A DNA stretch of 64,000 nt from Batillaria attramentaria (taxonomy: Eukaryota; Mollusca; Gastropoda; Batillariidae): positions 323,501 to 387,500 of the forward strand of contig JACVVK020000392.1 of assembly GCA_018292915.2 (NCBI GenBank), read 5' to 3'. This document shows positions 1 to 11,683 of this stretch, in pieces. The position numbers and the translations under genes were made by a program. Position 1 is the stretch's first letter; every line of letters starts with the position of its first letter. The notes below the pieces were generated by a model. It ran no database searches and was not told where the DNA came from. It saw only the letters and a list, made by a program, of their open reading frames with translations.

Positions 1-79
1 CCTTACTGTGAGTCAGATTCAGCGGTTTGCCGTGGAAACCTGGCAGCAGACGTGTTGGAAATGGAGGTGAAATGTCATC
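1..79. other. Unassigned left edge, possible splice donor at 8
   Basis: Short non-repetitive sequence before the minisatellite. GTGAGT at 8-13 matches a strong 5' splice site, so bases 1-7 could be the end of the preceding receptor exon, but seven bases cannot show coding content and the last exonic bases (CT) are not the usual AG. Confidence 0.25.
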
Positions 80-2367
80 AAACTGTTACGACTATAGCCG
101 TAGCTCGGGTAAACTGTTACGACTATAGCTGTAGCTCGGGTAAACTGTTACGACTATAGCTGTAGCTTGGGTAAACTGTTACGACTATAGCTGTAGCTTG
201 GGTAAACTGTTACGACTATAGCTGTAGCTCCTGTAAACTGTTACGACTATAGCTGTAGCTTGGGTAAACTGTTACGACTATAGCTGTAGCTTGGGTAAAC
301 TGTTACGACTATAGCCGTAGCTCGGGTAAACTGTTACGACTATAGCTGTAGCTCGGGTAAACTGTTACGACTATAGCCGTAGCTCGGGTAAACTGTTACG
401 ACTATAGCTGTAGCTTGGGTAAACTGTTACGACTATAGCTGTAGCTCGGATAAACTGTTACGACTATAGCCGTACCCCGGATAAACTGTTACGACTATAG
501 CTGTAGCTCGGGTAAACTGTTACGACTATAGCTGTACCCCGGATAAACTGTTACGAATATAGCTGTAGCTCGGGTAAACTGTTACGACTATAGCCGTAGC
601 TCGCGTAAACTGTTACGACTATAGCCGTACCGCGGGTAAACTGTTACGACTATAGCCGTTGGTCGGATAAACTCTTACGACTATAGCCGTACCTCGGGTA
701 AACTGTTACGACTATAGCCGTAGCTCGGGTAAACTGTTACGACTATAGCTGTAGCTCGGATAAACTGTTACGACTACTAGTATATCTGTAGCTCGGGTAA
801 ACTGTTACGACTATAGCTGTAGCTCGGGTAAACTGTTACGACTATAGCCGTAGCTCGCGTAAACTGTTACGACTATAGCCGTACCGCGGGTAAACTGTTA
901 CGACTATAGCCGTAGCCCGGGTAAACTGTTACGACTACTAGTATATCTGTAGCTCGTGTAAACTGTTACGACTATAGCCGTAGCTCGGGTAAACTGTTAT
1001 GACTATAGCTGTACCTTGTGTAAACTGTTACGACTATAGCCGTGGCTCGGGTAAACTGTTACGACTATAGCCGTAGCTCGGGTCAACTGTTACGACTATT
1101 GCCGAAGCTCGGGTAAACTGTTACGACTATAGCTGTAGCTCGGATAAACTGTTACGACTATAGCCGTACCTCGGGTAAACTGTTACGACTATAGCCGTAC
1201 CTCGGGTAAACTGTTACGACTATAGCCGTAGCTCGCGTAAACTGTTACGACTATAGCCGTACCGCGGGTAAACTGTTACGACTATAGCTGTAGCTCGGAT
1301 AAACTGTTACGACTACTAGTATATCTGTAGCTCGTGTAAACTGTTACGACTATAGCCGTAGCTCGGGTAAACTGTTATGACTATAGCTGTACCTTGTGTA
1401 AACTGTTACGACTATAGCCGTGGCTCGGGTAAACTGTTACGACTATAGCCGTAGCTCGGGTCAATTGTTACGACTATTGCCGAAGCTCGAGTAAACTGTT
1501 ACGACTATAGCTGTAGCTCGGATAAACTGTTACGACTATAGCCGTAGCTCGGGTAAACTGTTACGACTATAGCCGTAGGTCGGGTAAACTGTTACGACTA
1601 TAGCCGTAGCTCGGGTAAACTGTTACGACTATAGCCGTAGCTCGGGTAAACTGTTACGACTATAGCCGTAGGTCGGGTAAACTGTTACGACTATAGCCGT
1701 TGGTCGGGTAAACTGTTACGACTATAGCCGTAGCTCGGGTAAACTGTTACGACTATAGCCGTAGCTCGGGTAAACTGTTACGACTATAGCCGTAGCTCGG
1801 GTAAACTGTTACGACTATAGCCGTAGGTCGGGTAAACTGTTACGACTATAGCTGTACCTTGGGTAAACTGTTACGACTATAGTTGTAGCTCGGATAAACT
1901 GTTACGACTACTAGTATATCTGTAGCTCGGATAAACTGTTACGACTCTAGCCGTAGGTCGGGTAAACTGTTACGACTATAGCTGTACCTTGGGTAAACTG
2001 TTACGGCTATAGCCGTAGCTCGGGTAAACTGTTACGACTATAGCCGTACCTCGGGTACACTGTTACGACTATTGCCGTAGGTCGGGTAAACTGTTACGAC
2101 TATAGCCGTAGCTCGGGTAAACTGTTACGACTATAGCTGTAGCTCGGGTAAACAGTTACGACTATAGTCGTACCTTGGGTAAACTGTTACGACTATAGTC
2201 GTACCTCGGGTAAACTGTTACGACTATAGTCGTACCTCGGGTAAACTGTTACGACAATAGCTGTAGGTCGGATAAACTGTTACGACTATAGCTCTACCTC
2301 GGGTAAACTATTACGACTGTAGCTGTAGCTCGAATAAACTGTTACAACTATAGCCGTAGCTCGGGTA
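80..2367. repeat. 31-bp minisatellite array with higher-order structure
   Basis: About 2.3 kb of head-to-tail 31-bp monomers, core AAACTGTTACGACTATAG followed by a variable CYGTAGCTCGGGT segment, roughly 70 or more copies. Variants include CTCGCG, CCGCGG and CCTTGTG endings. A 37-bp variant monomer with six extra bases carries the palindrome TACTAGTA near 935, 1313 and two other places (about 774 and 1908). A 12-monomer block repeats with a 378-bp period (compare 847 with 1225, and 933 with 1311). The unit length is not a multiple of three and no frame stays open. The array lies in the intron just 5' of the first visible receptor exon. Confidence 0.97.
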
Positions 2368-2415
2368 GAACGAGTTAACAGTATATATATTTACCACAAC
2401 CATTCCCACCGACAG

Positions 2416-2679
2416 GTGCAGTGGCGTGACTACACGGAGAGCTGGTGTGACGATGAGTGGCCGATCGTGCGGTATTTGGACACGGCCACCAACACGTCTG
2501 TGGTGGACATCCCTGCGCGGCGCTACTACTACGTCTTCGTGTGCGTCGTCCTCTTCTTCCTGCCCTGCCTCGTCATGTCCCTGGCCTACGCCCTCATCAT
2601 CTGCACCCTCTGGTCCTCCCAGGTGCCCGGAGAACGCACCAGCAAGGACATCAAGCTGCAGACGAAACTCCGCAAAAAG
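2416..2679 (+). CDS. Class A GPCR exon: extracellular loop 2, TM5, intracellular loop 3
   Basis: This internal exon encodes 88 codons of a rhodopsin-family receptor, probably for a neuropeptide. Residues 1-36 are extracellular loop 2: SWCDDEWP contains the Cys that normally pairs with the top of TM3, and N26-T27-S28 is a glycosylation sequon. Residues 37-66 are TM5 (YYYVFVCVVLFFLPCLVMSL onward) with the conserved Pro at residue 50 and Tyr at residue 58. Residues 67-88 are a short basic loop 3 ending KLRKK. The acceptor is GACAG|GTG at 2415; an alternative AG at 2420-2421 would drop only two codons in the same frame. The donor is AAG|GTACGA. Both ends are phase 0. TM1-4 are outside the window. 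The CxxEWP loop and LW at the end of TM5 fit peptide receptors; the subfamily is not assigned. Confidence 0.92.
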
Positions 2680-2702
2680 GTACGACATAGAATTATAAGG
2701 AG

Positions 2703-2703
<1 letters not shown>

Positions 2704-2735
<32 letters not shown>

Positions 2736-4095
2736 TCTGTGTGTTGCGAAATATATAATATTATGACGTGGTGATTACGTGCTTTTTGGTTTGGTGTGGT
2801 GTGATTCGGTTTTGTTCGTTTTTATGCTGGCTTGCTTTTCCCTCACCCCAAACGGGGATAATGGGTATAATTATTTTGGGGGGCTGACGAAACTATCGTC
2901 CTTTTGCATTGTTACAAGTGGATTATTGGCTGTCAAACAAAAACAAAAATTAAAGAATAAAACAAACAAACAAACCAAACAAAAACAAAACAAAAACAAA
3001 ACAAATAAAAACACTCAAAAACAACAAAACACATACGTCGACGCAAACAATGCATACCAACTATGATCACCAAAGGACATAAAGACTGGTGATCGTCAAA
3101 ATTATCTCATATGGATATTATTAATGAAGTTTTTCACAGCAAAGAATGCCTACGACTACACCGTGTGAACACAGCTCACAATCCAGCGCAGCGGTTCAGT
3201 CCGACGTGCTGCCTACTAGACCACCGCTCACTCCAGCAGACCTTTAAGTCATACAGACGCACTGACTCGACCTTCTCTCTTTTCTTGTGCTCGTCTACAC
3301 TAGACAAGTTTTTCCACAGCTAATAGGTCCTTGGCAGCGTTAACGAGCGGCATGTTCCTCCGAAGAACTTCCTGCATTGTCCTTCAACAAGGAACCGGTT
3401 GTTTTTGTCTTTCGACGTTAGAAGATTCTGTCGGCGCATCAACATGTCAAAACATTTCCGCGTGAGCTCTGTTCAAAAGGACCGTGATGTATCAGAGGAC
3501 CTGCAAAAAATCCGCAGTCTTCGGATAGATAGTTTTTTTTTTTTTTTTTTTACCATTGTCAGTCCCGTTCATAGGATTTGCGGCAGATTCAATTATTGGA
3601 GTCTTTCACAGCTTGCGATTTGGGCAATTTTCTTTCCTAGTTTTGTCTTTACTCATTGCTACTAATTCCAGATGGCGGGCTTTTCAATAGATTTTTACAC
3701 ATCTACAATCTAAGAATTTTCGGCACATTAAAAAACGTGCATAGGTTTTTGAATCATCTGTCTACGGCTAGTGTAACAAATTTAACACTATGCAAACTTT
3801 CACAGATTTTTTTTATATTAACTTTGGACATCTATTCTTAGAAATTTAACACCATAAACACATTAACGGGTTTTTCAATTTGTTTTGGCATATCCAGTTC
3901 AGTTGAATAAAAATCGCTGGTTTCTTCACGGTCGATTTACACGGTTTTTGTTCGTGCAGAATTTAAATTACTGTCGGTGCCAAGGGAAATCACCTTCCTG
4001 TACAAGTTGCTTTCACCGATTCGTAACAACCCTTGAGGCAGCATAATGGCCAGGATAGGTTACGAATAGTGTGCAGCTAAGCATAATCGATGGTT

Positions 4096-4126
<31 letters not shown>

Positions 4127-5620
4127 GGCGTCCCCGCAAGGTTGAGACATATATAGAAAACTGCGACACAACAGAAACAAGGCATACTTAGGACCAAAAA
4201 AGGCCGCGAATGGTTTGGTCCGTTGAAACGAACAGACGAAAACAGATGAGGGGAAATTGGGGAAATCTTGTGGAAAGAAATGGGGAAAAAAGAGTTCTAA
4301 AATTTTTAATGTCGTCTCTCTCATGTCTATCTGTCAGTTCAATGTGCAGTGACAGTAGACGAGACGGAAAGATCTTCGCTTTAGGATTACAATAAAAGAT
4401 TAAAAACCCTAAAGGGTCAAAATTTTATTAAGCTCGACTCAACTGCATTCCTTTTTATAAACTTTGGCAGGTTTATCAGTTAAACGTTTTGCAGGCCGCC
4501 ATACTGTACCAGATAAAAAAAACAATTTCCTTATGTCACGGAGGATATAACCTTTTGTTTTGTTTTGTTTTTTGTTTTGTTTTGTTTTGTGTTGTTTTGT
4601 TTTGTTTTGTTTTTTGTTTTGTTTTGTTTTGTGTTGTTTCGTTCTGTTCTGTTCTGTTTTGTTTGGGTTTTGTTTGGGTTCTGTTCTGTTCTGTTCTGTT
4701 CTGTTCTGTTCTGTTCTGTTCTGTTCTGTTCTGTTCTGAAAGAGTATTACGATGATGTTTTGGGTGCTCACTTACGGGAGAGAGTTACGGGTTCATTTCG
4801 AAACACTTCGTGGTATTTTGAGAATTGTTCATTGTAAGCTAGGCTGACGTAGGCCGATTTTTATGAAACCCCAGAAGCCGTCTTGGCCTCTTGTCAACCT
4901 GCCAGACACGAAAGGAAGGAGGTTTCTTGATTCACGACCTTGAGCCCGAGAAGGTCCAATTCTCTCAATCAAGCCTTCAACATCGGTTACGACAGAAATG
5001 AATCGGCTGCTTTGCGTGTAAGGTGAAACCAACGTTACCGTGCAGGGACAGATTACAGTTCGCGCGGTTCCAGCACGTTCCACTGGGAATTCCCAGAGTC
5101 GACTGGTTTCATTATTTCGCGGCATGCCAAGTTCGCTAGTACTCTTGGACGATGGCTTTGTGCATGTAGTGCTGGATACTTTCGAAGGTCGGTCAGTGGG
5201 CCAGCAGACGTGGCTAGTCTGTTAGGCTTCGGTTTTTAGGCGGACAAAAATAACTAACACCATTTTTAGTGGTTTCCAATGGTTATCCTTCACTAGGCTT
5301 CTTTTTAAACCGGAAATTGCAGAAACCACGCATTTTGAACTGTGTTCGCAAACTGAATTAGGACCACCGTCAGAATAAGAGTAAGGACAAACGCTCTACG
5401 GATACTGTCTTTCAATTTTCACTTCTGTAATTAAGTTTATGTTTACAATTGCGTAACATCTGGAAAATGGGAAAACACCACTTTGCATTTTCCGATGGAA
5501 AACAAAATTGTGCCTTATTTATGCGGTACCGACGGTAGGCGCCATGTGGTATGCGGCTTCCTAAGTCCTCTTTTCATTTTTAAAATTTTCAAAACTAAGG
5601 TCGGAATTGTTACATAAGGC
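2704..5620. other. Intronic stretch: simple repeats, no gene
   Basis: Contains an (AAT)n run at 2704-2735, an A/C-rich CAAA-type tract at about 2935-3030, and T runs at 3532-3551 and 4099-4126. The pentanucleotide tracts at 4557-4737 are listed separately. Nothing else recognisable; open frames here are short and low-complexity. Confidence 0.7.
4557..4737. repeat. Pentanucleotide repeats TGTTT and TTCTG
   Basis: TTTTG/TTTGT-type pentamers grade into a clean TTCTG run at about 4680-4737. Translation of either strand gives only monotonous peptides, so no gene is called. Confidence 0.95.
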
Positions 5621-5627
5621 AGTAGTT

Positions 5628-5772
5628 AAATGTATGTGTGGAGGAATGTTGCGTGTGTTTCTGGGTGAGTGGGTGTGTGTTGAGTGTAAGGCGCCCTGAG
5701 CTCCTGCGGGGAGGGGGGGGGGGAGGCGTGCGTCCCTTAAATACCCAGATTAGTAGTAGTAGTAGTAGTAAA
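5628..5772 (+). mobile_element. LINE 3' end, (AGT)n-tailed, related to the element at 38982
   Basis: The segment from AAATGTATGTGTGGAGGAAT through GGCGCCCTGAGCTCCTGCGG to an (AGT)n tail closely matches the 3' end of the + strand LINE at 39560-39697. No coding part remains, so this is a strongly 5'-truncated copy. Clade assignment (L2/CR1-like) is inherited from the longer copy. Confidence 0.75.
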
Positions 5773-5875
5773 CCTTTTTTGAATTTTCACTAGTTGTCGA
5801 GTGAATGGAAAAATCCAAGCTCCTACTGCTCTCAAATGTCCTTAAAACTGGCCGCATAAGCACGAAACTGTAGAA

Positions 5876-6012
5876 ATGTCCGCTATGGCCTTGCCATCTT
5901 TTAGTTTAGATTTCTTAGTTTAGTAGCATAGTATTAGACTTGGACATCACACATTACTTTAGGATCTGTGTTTAATATGTATGGATTTATATGTCTAGAT
6001 AAATTAATGTAG

Positions 6013-6111
<99 letters not shown>

Positions 6112-6176
6112 CCAGAAGAAAATTTTCTGCCATCGACAGACAATAAAGTTATATTGAATTGAATTGAATTGAATTA
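5876..6176 (+). mobile_element. Retroposon with (TTGAA)n tail and internal (TG)n, copy 1
   Basis: Ends AATAAAGTTATATTGAATTG with a GAATT pentamer tail and contains a (TG)n tract at about 6017-6107. The near-identical inverse copy is at 18103-18439, with a (CA)n tract in the same relative place. A tail of short repeats after AATAAAG suggests the 3' end of a non-LTR element; no coding region is left. Confidence 0.75.
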
Positions 6177-6310
6177 AAATTGCTTTAGACACAAGAAATC
6201 AGCCCAAAACTGGGCTAACTTTCTTAAACTGTGTACGACATATGGCTGGAACGGATGCTGTCAGGGAGTAGCTGAACAAACAAGTTAATCTTGCCCGAGA
6301 AGGAATGAAG

Positions 6311-6592
6311 CTGGACCCGTATGTAAAAGTCAAGGTTAATTTAACCCACGGCTACGGGCCTAACGCAGGCTAGGACAAAAGAAACCCAAAAGCAAAATCA
6401 AATAAAGAAGGCAGCAAAGAAATGAAGGAAAAAATCCTTCCATAACGGCTCAGGCACCTTCCTGGAATGGGCCCGCTTCCTGATTTTAAACAACAAACAA
6501 CAGAAAATTTAACCCTAGGGCTAGTTTAGTTCGAGGTTAGACCATAAACTGGGGCTAAAAGCCCTGACCTCGACTATAACATACGGGCCCTG
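6311..6592 (-). mobile_element. TIR element (MITE-like), copy 1
   Basis: About 280 bp with inverted ends: CTGGACCCGTATGTAAAAGT on the left and, read from the right end inward, CAGGGCCCGTATGTTATAGT. An inverse copy lies at 33698-33961, sharing internal GGTTAAATTTTCNGTTTGTT and TCGAACTAAACTAG. CAGGG ends recall hAT-type MITEs, but no clean 8-bp target duplication was found, so the superfamily is open. Confidence 0.7.
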
Positions 6593-7020
6593 GAGTCTGT
6601 ATGCTGTGCCACTGTCATCACTGTAAATTGTGAAGAACGGAAGTTGTCCGAACCAGGGAGGGCAGAATGACACTTTTGCTACACCGGATGTTGTCTCCCG
6701 CCACAAGTTCCTCGTTAAAATTCATGAAGAGTTCCTGATTTCTCAGCAGTATCGCCGTTTACGGTTGTTTAGGCGCAAATCAGGTGTTAGATATTGCGTG
6801 ATCGCGCCATTGGAAATAAAACACCGACATCCCCCTAGCGGGGAAAGAGGTGCGAGACGTGATTATCGCCCCTGTATTTGTCCATCACGCAGACGGATGC
6901 ATCACTCCCGGGCTCCCATTCACACCGCCTTCCCGGCACGCAACGCGAGGACTTTCCGGCGCGTGTTCTCTCCAGCGAACATCATAGGGTCAGACATAAA
7001 GATTCCATCATACATGCTAC

Positions 7021-7129
7021 CCCCTCCACCCCCCCCCCCCCCCCCCCCTTCCTCTCTACCCCACTCAACCCCTAACCACACACACACACACACACACACT
7101 CTCTCTCTCCCTCTCTCTCTCTCTTTCAC

Positions 7130-7226
<97 letters not shown>
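7021..7226. repeat. C-tract, (CT)n and long (CA)n
   Basis: Poly-C at 7027-7048, (CA)n at 7079-7099, (CT)n to about 7123, then uninterrupted (CA)n at 7129-7226. A long frame across it is simple-sequence translation, not a gene. Confidence 0.95.
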
Positions 7227-7227
<1 letters not shown>

Positions 7228-7553
7228 GTTCCCGATCCTCCTTGTATATAGAGCCTCATGGCAATCCGGACTTCTTTTTTCTTTCTTTTTTTTTTTCTTT
7301 TTTTTTCTTTTCGGTAAGCGTTGAGACTGGTGGGAGACAAATTCTATTGGTCTGTCTCGTGAATAGATCATGTATGCGGTCGTTGTTGATGTTGTTGTTG
7401 TGTCGCAACATGACGTCGGGGACGAGTGCTTTTAGGGAAAAGGAAGTAGGTTCAATATTCAAGATTACTTTTTGAGCTCTCAGGGCTCAGGGGAAATGAA
7501 ATATCTGCTCAATAGACAACAGTGACAGTATGACAGTACAGTACAACATTGAA

Positions 7554-7846
<293 letters not shown>

Positions 7847-8410
7847 TCGCCCGCTCCATCACTCATCCTTCAAACTGCAGCGTAAACATCCAAAAAAATC
7901 AAGCTTCTTTTTTTTTCTAAGATGAATGAGTGAGTGTGGGTGCTCATAATGATAACACCCAGCTGCCTAGGTTTGACTGGTTTGATGTCTGAGGGGTCTA
8001 ATAACGCCCTTTTCCGGGATTAAAAAAAAAAGGCGCTGTCAAAAACAGGGCAACGAGGGCAAAAGCCCGCGAATGTTTCTCACGCCCCGAGCTTTTGGAA
8101 GGGCTTCCAATCTGGGCTATCCCAGCTCCCCGCCCTAGTTGCCTGAAGATTCACTCCTCAAGAAATTCAAATCTGTTTGAAAAATGGAGATGCAAATTAT
8201 TTTTCAAACGGCGGGACACAGGAAGCATCTTCGGCCTAAGAAACAGACTAAGGAGTAAGGAGTAGGCGGACATTAGATTCTCTTCAGAAACCCCTTAAGG
8301 TCTCTACGTTCCTAGCGCCGCTGAGATGGAAAATTGCCGTTTTCAAAGCTCCAAGGCTGGTTGCCAGATGGAAGGGTGTTTCATTTGACCATTGCGACCG
8401 TTTTCGCGAT

Positions 8411-8821
8411 TTTAATAATAATAATAATAATAATAATGAGTATTGTATAGGCGTTTTACCCAATTTCCTGAATCGGCTCAAAGCGCCGCGAACTGAACCC
8501 AACACGCACGCTCACGTGAATCACGCGCATTCTCTCACACACTTGACATAAACACATTACAATCACGTGGTGCGAAGGGTCAGCTCAGCTATTTAAATTT
8601 CGGGATTTAGAATTGCATTTATTTTTCAAATTTGGTGGGCTGAACATTTCCAAAGCAGAGGGGGGAGGAAGCCGGAGTACCCGGAGAGAACCCCCGACGA
8701 TCGGCCCGAATGAACGGTGCCACATACGAGAAGGAAAAATTCTTTGCCCCGAGTGGGACTCGAACCCTTGACCTCTCGCATTGGTGACAGGTCTCTTAAC
8801 CACTAGACCACCGACCGCCCC
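8411..8821 (-). mobile_element. SINE family 3, full-length copy
   Basis: Minus-strand tRNA-derived SINE of about 410 bp. Reading the minus strand: a Pol III A box in TGGTCTAGTGGTTAAGAG, a B box GGGTTCGAGTCCC, a unique body including GCGCCGCGAACTGAACCC on the plus strand, and an (ATT)n tail seen as (AAT)n at 8412-8436. It sits inside repeat E; comparison with 28215-28235 shows where it entered. Confidence 0.9.
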
Positions 8822-8971
8822 ATTTTGTGGCTTGTAATAATTATTAGAGAAATAAGACTTTCTTTGAGCCTGCGGTGCACTTTCGAACAGACTGGGACTC
8901 GACAAAGCTGATAAAAATAGCAACCAATCAGCGCCAGTCTAGCTGGTCCTCAGTTCGCAACCAAATAACGT

Positions 8972-9113
8972 CAAGTCAAAACACTTTATTTATCCCACAA
9001 GGGGCGGTTCATCTTCGGACGGGCTCAGTAACTCATTATGACAAAATATTATAAAAGATATAAGAGCACATTAAAATTAAATAACTAAAAAAATAACGTA
9101 AGATGATATCATC

Positions 9114-9200
<87 letters not shown>

Positions 9201-9290
9201 GAAATGATGAACAACACACTAAGAATTAACTAAATAAATAACGTTACATTTAAATACATACATAATCACAGATCTCATCACAACAGAAAC
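8972..9290 (-). mobile_element. Minus-strand LINE 3' remnant with (CA)n
   Basis: Starts CAAGTCAAAACACTTTATTT, the reverse of a retroposon end carrying AATAAAG, and contains (CA)n at 9118-9197. It interrupts repeat E and is bracketed by ATAACGT at 8965-8971 and 9291-9297, a likely target-site duplication. Confidence 0.65.
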
Positions 9291-9649
9291 ATAACGTGTA
9301 CGGGCGGGGGTACACTTCTAGAACAACTTACACACTGACCAGACTCGCCACAATGGTCTGTGATGCTATACTGTGACTCAAGTGACTGATTCTGATGCAC
9401 AGATCAGCGCATTGGATGAAAGGTTTTCCACACGATATTGTGTGCCTGTTGAGACGTATTGAGACTTGACAAGGCAACGTGAACTATCTCCAGCATCAGA
9501 CCATCTTTACAGCAGGCGGTGTTTTTATTATCCAATTAATCACTTTTGCTCCTATGCGCTGTCTTCCCAAAATAGTATTGGATGTTGCCAAATGTAACTA
9601 ATAGGAGAAGGGTGCGGAGGAGATTGTGCGGCTCCTCGTCAATTTATCT

Positions 9650-9838
9650 TCGGTTTGCAACTGTCTTTGACGTTTCGTTTAGATAAGGCCGGCCCAGCAG
9701 AATATGGTAAGTCCTTGACAGCCTTTCTTGGACAGATCCAGGAAACCAAGCAGTGATCATAGCCAGTGAGATGTGATAAGTGCGCAAGGGTCACCGTCCT
9801 TTGGTACCAAATATGACGATGTTTGTTACTATACCACA
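9650..9838 (+). repeat. Diverged repeat pair, copy 1
   Basis: Matches 10698-10948 in order: GCAACTG, AGCAGA(A/G)TATGG, AGCAGTGATCATA against TGCAGTGATCATAG, and GGTACC(A/G)AATATGACG. The order and spacing suggest a diverged duplication or two copies of one dispersed element. No gene seen. Confidence 0.55.
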
Positions 9839-9850
9839 GTGCTCCCGATT

Positions 9851-10247
9851 AATAATAATAATAATAATAATAATGAGTATTGTATAGGTGCTTTACCCAA
9901 TTCGGCTCAAAGCGCCGCGAACTGAACCCAACACACACGCTCACGTGAATCACACGCATTCTCTCACACACTGGACATAAACACACTACAATCACATGGT
10001 GCGAAGGGTCAGCTCAGCTATTTAAATTTCGGAAGTTGGAATTGCATTTATTTTTCAGATTTGGTGGGCTGGGCATTTCCAAAGCAGAGGGGCAGGAAGC
10101 CGGAGTATCCGGAGAGAACCCCCGACGATCGGCCCGAAAGAACGGTGCCACATGCGAGAAGGAAAAATTCTTTGCCCCGAGTGGGACTCGAACCCCTGAC
10201 CTCTCGCGTTGGTGACAAGTCTCTTAAACACTGGACCACCGACCGCC
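9851..10247 (-). mobile_element. SINE family 3, full-length copy
   Basis: Minus-strand copy with the (AAT)n tail at the left, the same body as the 8411 copy and the tRNA-like head at the right (B box GGGTTCGAGTCCC on the minus strand). CCCGATT at 9844-9850 and 10248-10254 is the likely target-site duplication. Confidence 0.9.
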
Positions 10248-10697
10248 CCCGATTGCACACAGGTTTGCTTATTTGTACGCATAAAACTCTTAACTTGACC
10301 CACAAATGTGGCAACAGCACCTCACAGGGAACGGACGTTTTTGGTCTCGCCACGACAAACTGTATTTTTCCAACACTCTCCCGGAAACCCGATGAACAAA
10401 AAGCGATCTGTAACTAGCAGCGGACACTTACAGCATCGCATTTCCGCTCAGCCATTGTGCGTAACAGACAGAATCTGTTGTATGGACCCTCCAAATTTAC
10501 AAAAGGACCATTAAAAATATGGAGAGAGGGTCCGAAGGACCCTTGTATTTCGAATCACAGGGAATGCTGATACCAGAAAGCGCCTATAAATCCAGGCGAT
10601 GGTCATTCACAATGAGACGCTCACATTAATTTTTCTGGAGCTTTCAACTCGGTTTCAAAATCCAGTCCAGGGTTATACAAAATGATTAATTTATCTT

Positions 10698-10948
10698 GCA
10701 ACTGCGGTTTCTTTCAGATAGGAGCAAACCGATGAGACCAAAGCAGAGTATGGCAAATCCCTGATACCAGTCCTTTTCGAGCTGCAGTGATCATAGGAAA
10801 TGAGATGTAAAATAGTTTACTAGACTAAATAACCCATTACCAGATAGGCCTAGAAGCCCAGGCTACAGTCATGCACAATAACATGTGTAAAGTGTATTTA
10901 CTGGTGATCCCTTGGTACCGAATATGACGGTGTCGGGTACCATACAAG
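10698..10948 (+). repeat. Diverged repeat pair, copy 2
   Basis: Partner of 9650-9838; see that entry for the shared blocks. It lacks the family 3 SINE that follows copy 1. Confidence 0.5.
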
Positions 10949-11477
10949 ATCACGTCTGCTTCCTTTGTGACAGTCGCTCAGAGTTATCTCCCGTGCTGTC
11001 TCCCATGGGGGCGTTCCGTATCAGCCGTAGTTCTCTTTCCTTGCGAAGCCACGCGAATGACAGATATATATCGTGGCATGCCGATGTAGTTTTCAAGAAA
11101 ACCCAAATGGAAGACTGTCGAAAGAAGCAAAACCAATAAATTATAGCGCTTTGCAATCTGTACACCCAGGATCACCCCGACCCTGAGTTCCGGAGCAGCA
11201 GAAGTGACTTTCTGGCCTGAGTTTTTCATGTCACACCAGCCGATCCTTTCACGCTGAATGTGCTTTTCAGAACCTTTCAGGACCGCCAAGAATGGGCCAG
11301 AGTTTCGTCTGGCGTTTAAATCATCGCTGGACAGACAGCCTTGTTGGGTAAACTGACAAGTACCTTTAAAAAAACAACAAAAAAACAAACAAACAAAAAA
11401 CGCTTGACCTGCCAATTTGGGGAAACTTCAATCACCGGCGGGGTGAAGTCATGCTAGAATTTTGAATTTGATTGTCT

Positions 11478-11621
11478 CTCTCTCTCTCTCTCTCTCTCTA
11501 AAAAACAACAACAAAACAAAAAACAAAAAAACCCACCTCGCTCCAATGATATGGCCCAACGAGCTTATCAATTAAATGTCGAACTCTCTCTCTCTCTCTC
11601 TCTCGCCGTGTGTGTGTGTGT

Positions 11622-11680
<59 letters not shown>
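11478..11680. repeat. (CT)n, A-rich and (TG)n tracts
   Basis: (TC)n at 11475-11499, A/C-rich to about 11535, (CT)n at 11585-11605 and (TG)n at 11610-11680. Confidence 0.9.

Positions 11681-11683
<3 letters not shown>

Larger units (their letters stand above)
8310..9470 (+). repeat. Interspersed repeat E, copy 1, with two insertions
   Basis: Segments 8320-8410, 8822-8970 and 9330-9470 align in order with the uninterrupted copy at 28133-28530 (shared GAGATGGAAA, TTTCATTTGACCAT, ACAGACTGGGACTCGACAAA, AAGTGACTGATTCTGA). The gaps are a family 3 SINE and a minus-strand LINE 3' remnant. No coding content recognised; class unknown. Confidence 0.8.

Noticed and set aside
80..2367. CRISPR-like array
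   Set aside because: Units are contiguous and similar over their whole length, with no unique spacers, and the context is a eukaryotic intron. It is a minisatellite.
2311..2688. 125-codon frame on the minus strand
   Set aside because: Antisense shadow of the GC-rich receptor exon at 2416-2679.
6630..7475. 281-codon open frame
   Set aside because: Its middle is translated poly-C, CT and CA repeats; the ends resemble no protein and cross a TIR-element neighbourhood. Not a gene.
8740..8815. tRNA gene on the minus strand
   Set aside because: A and B boxes are present but the same head recurs in other SINE family 3 copies with a common body and (ATT)n tail; it is a SINE head.
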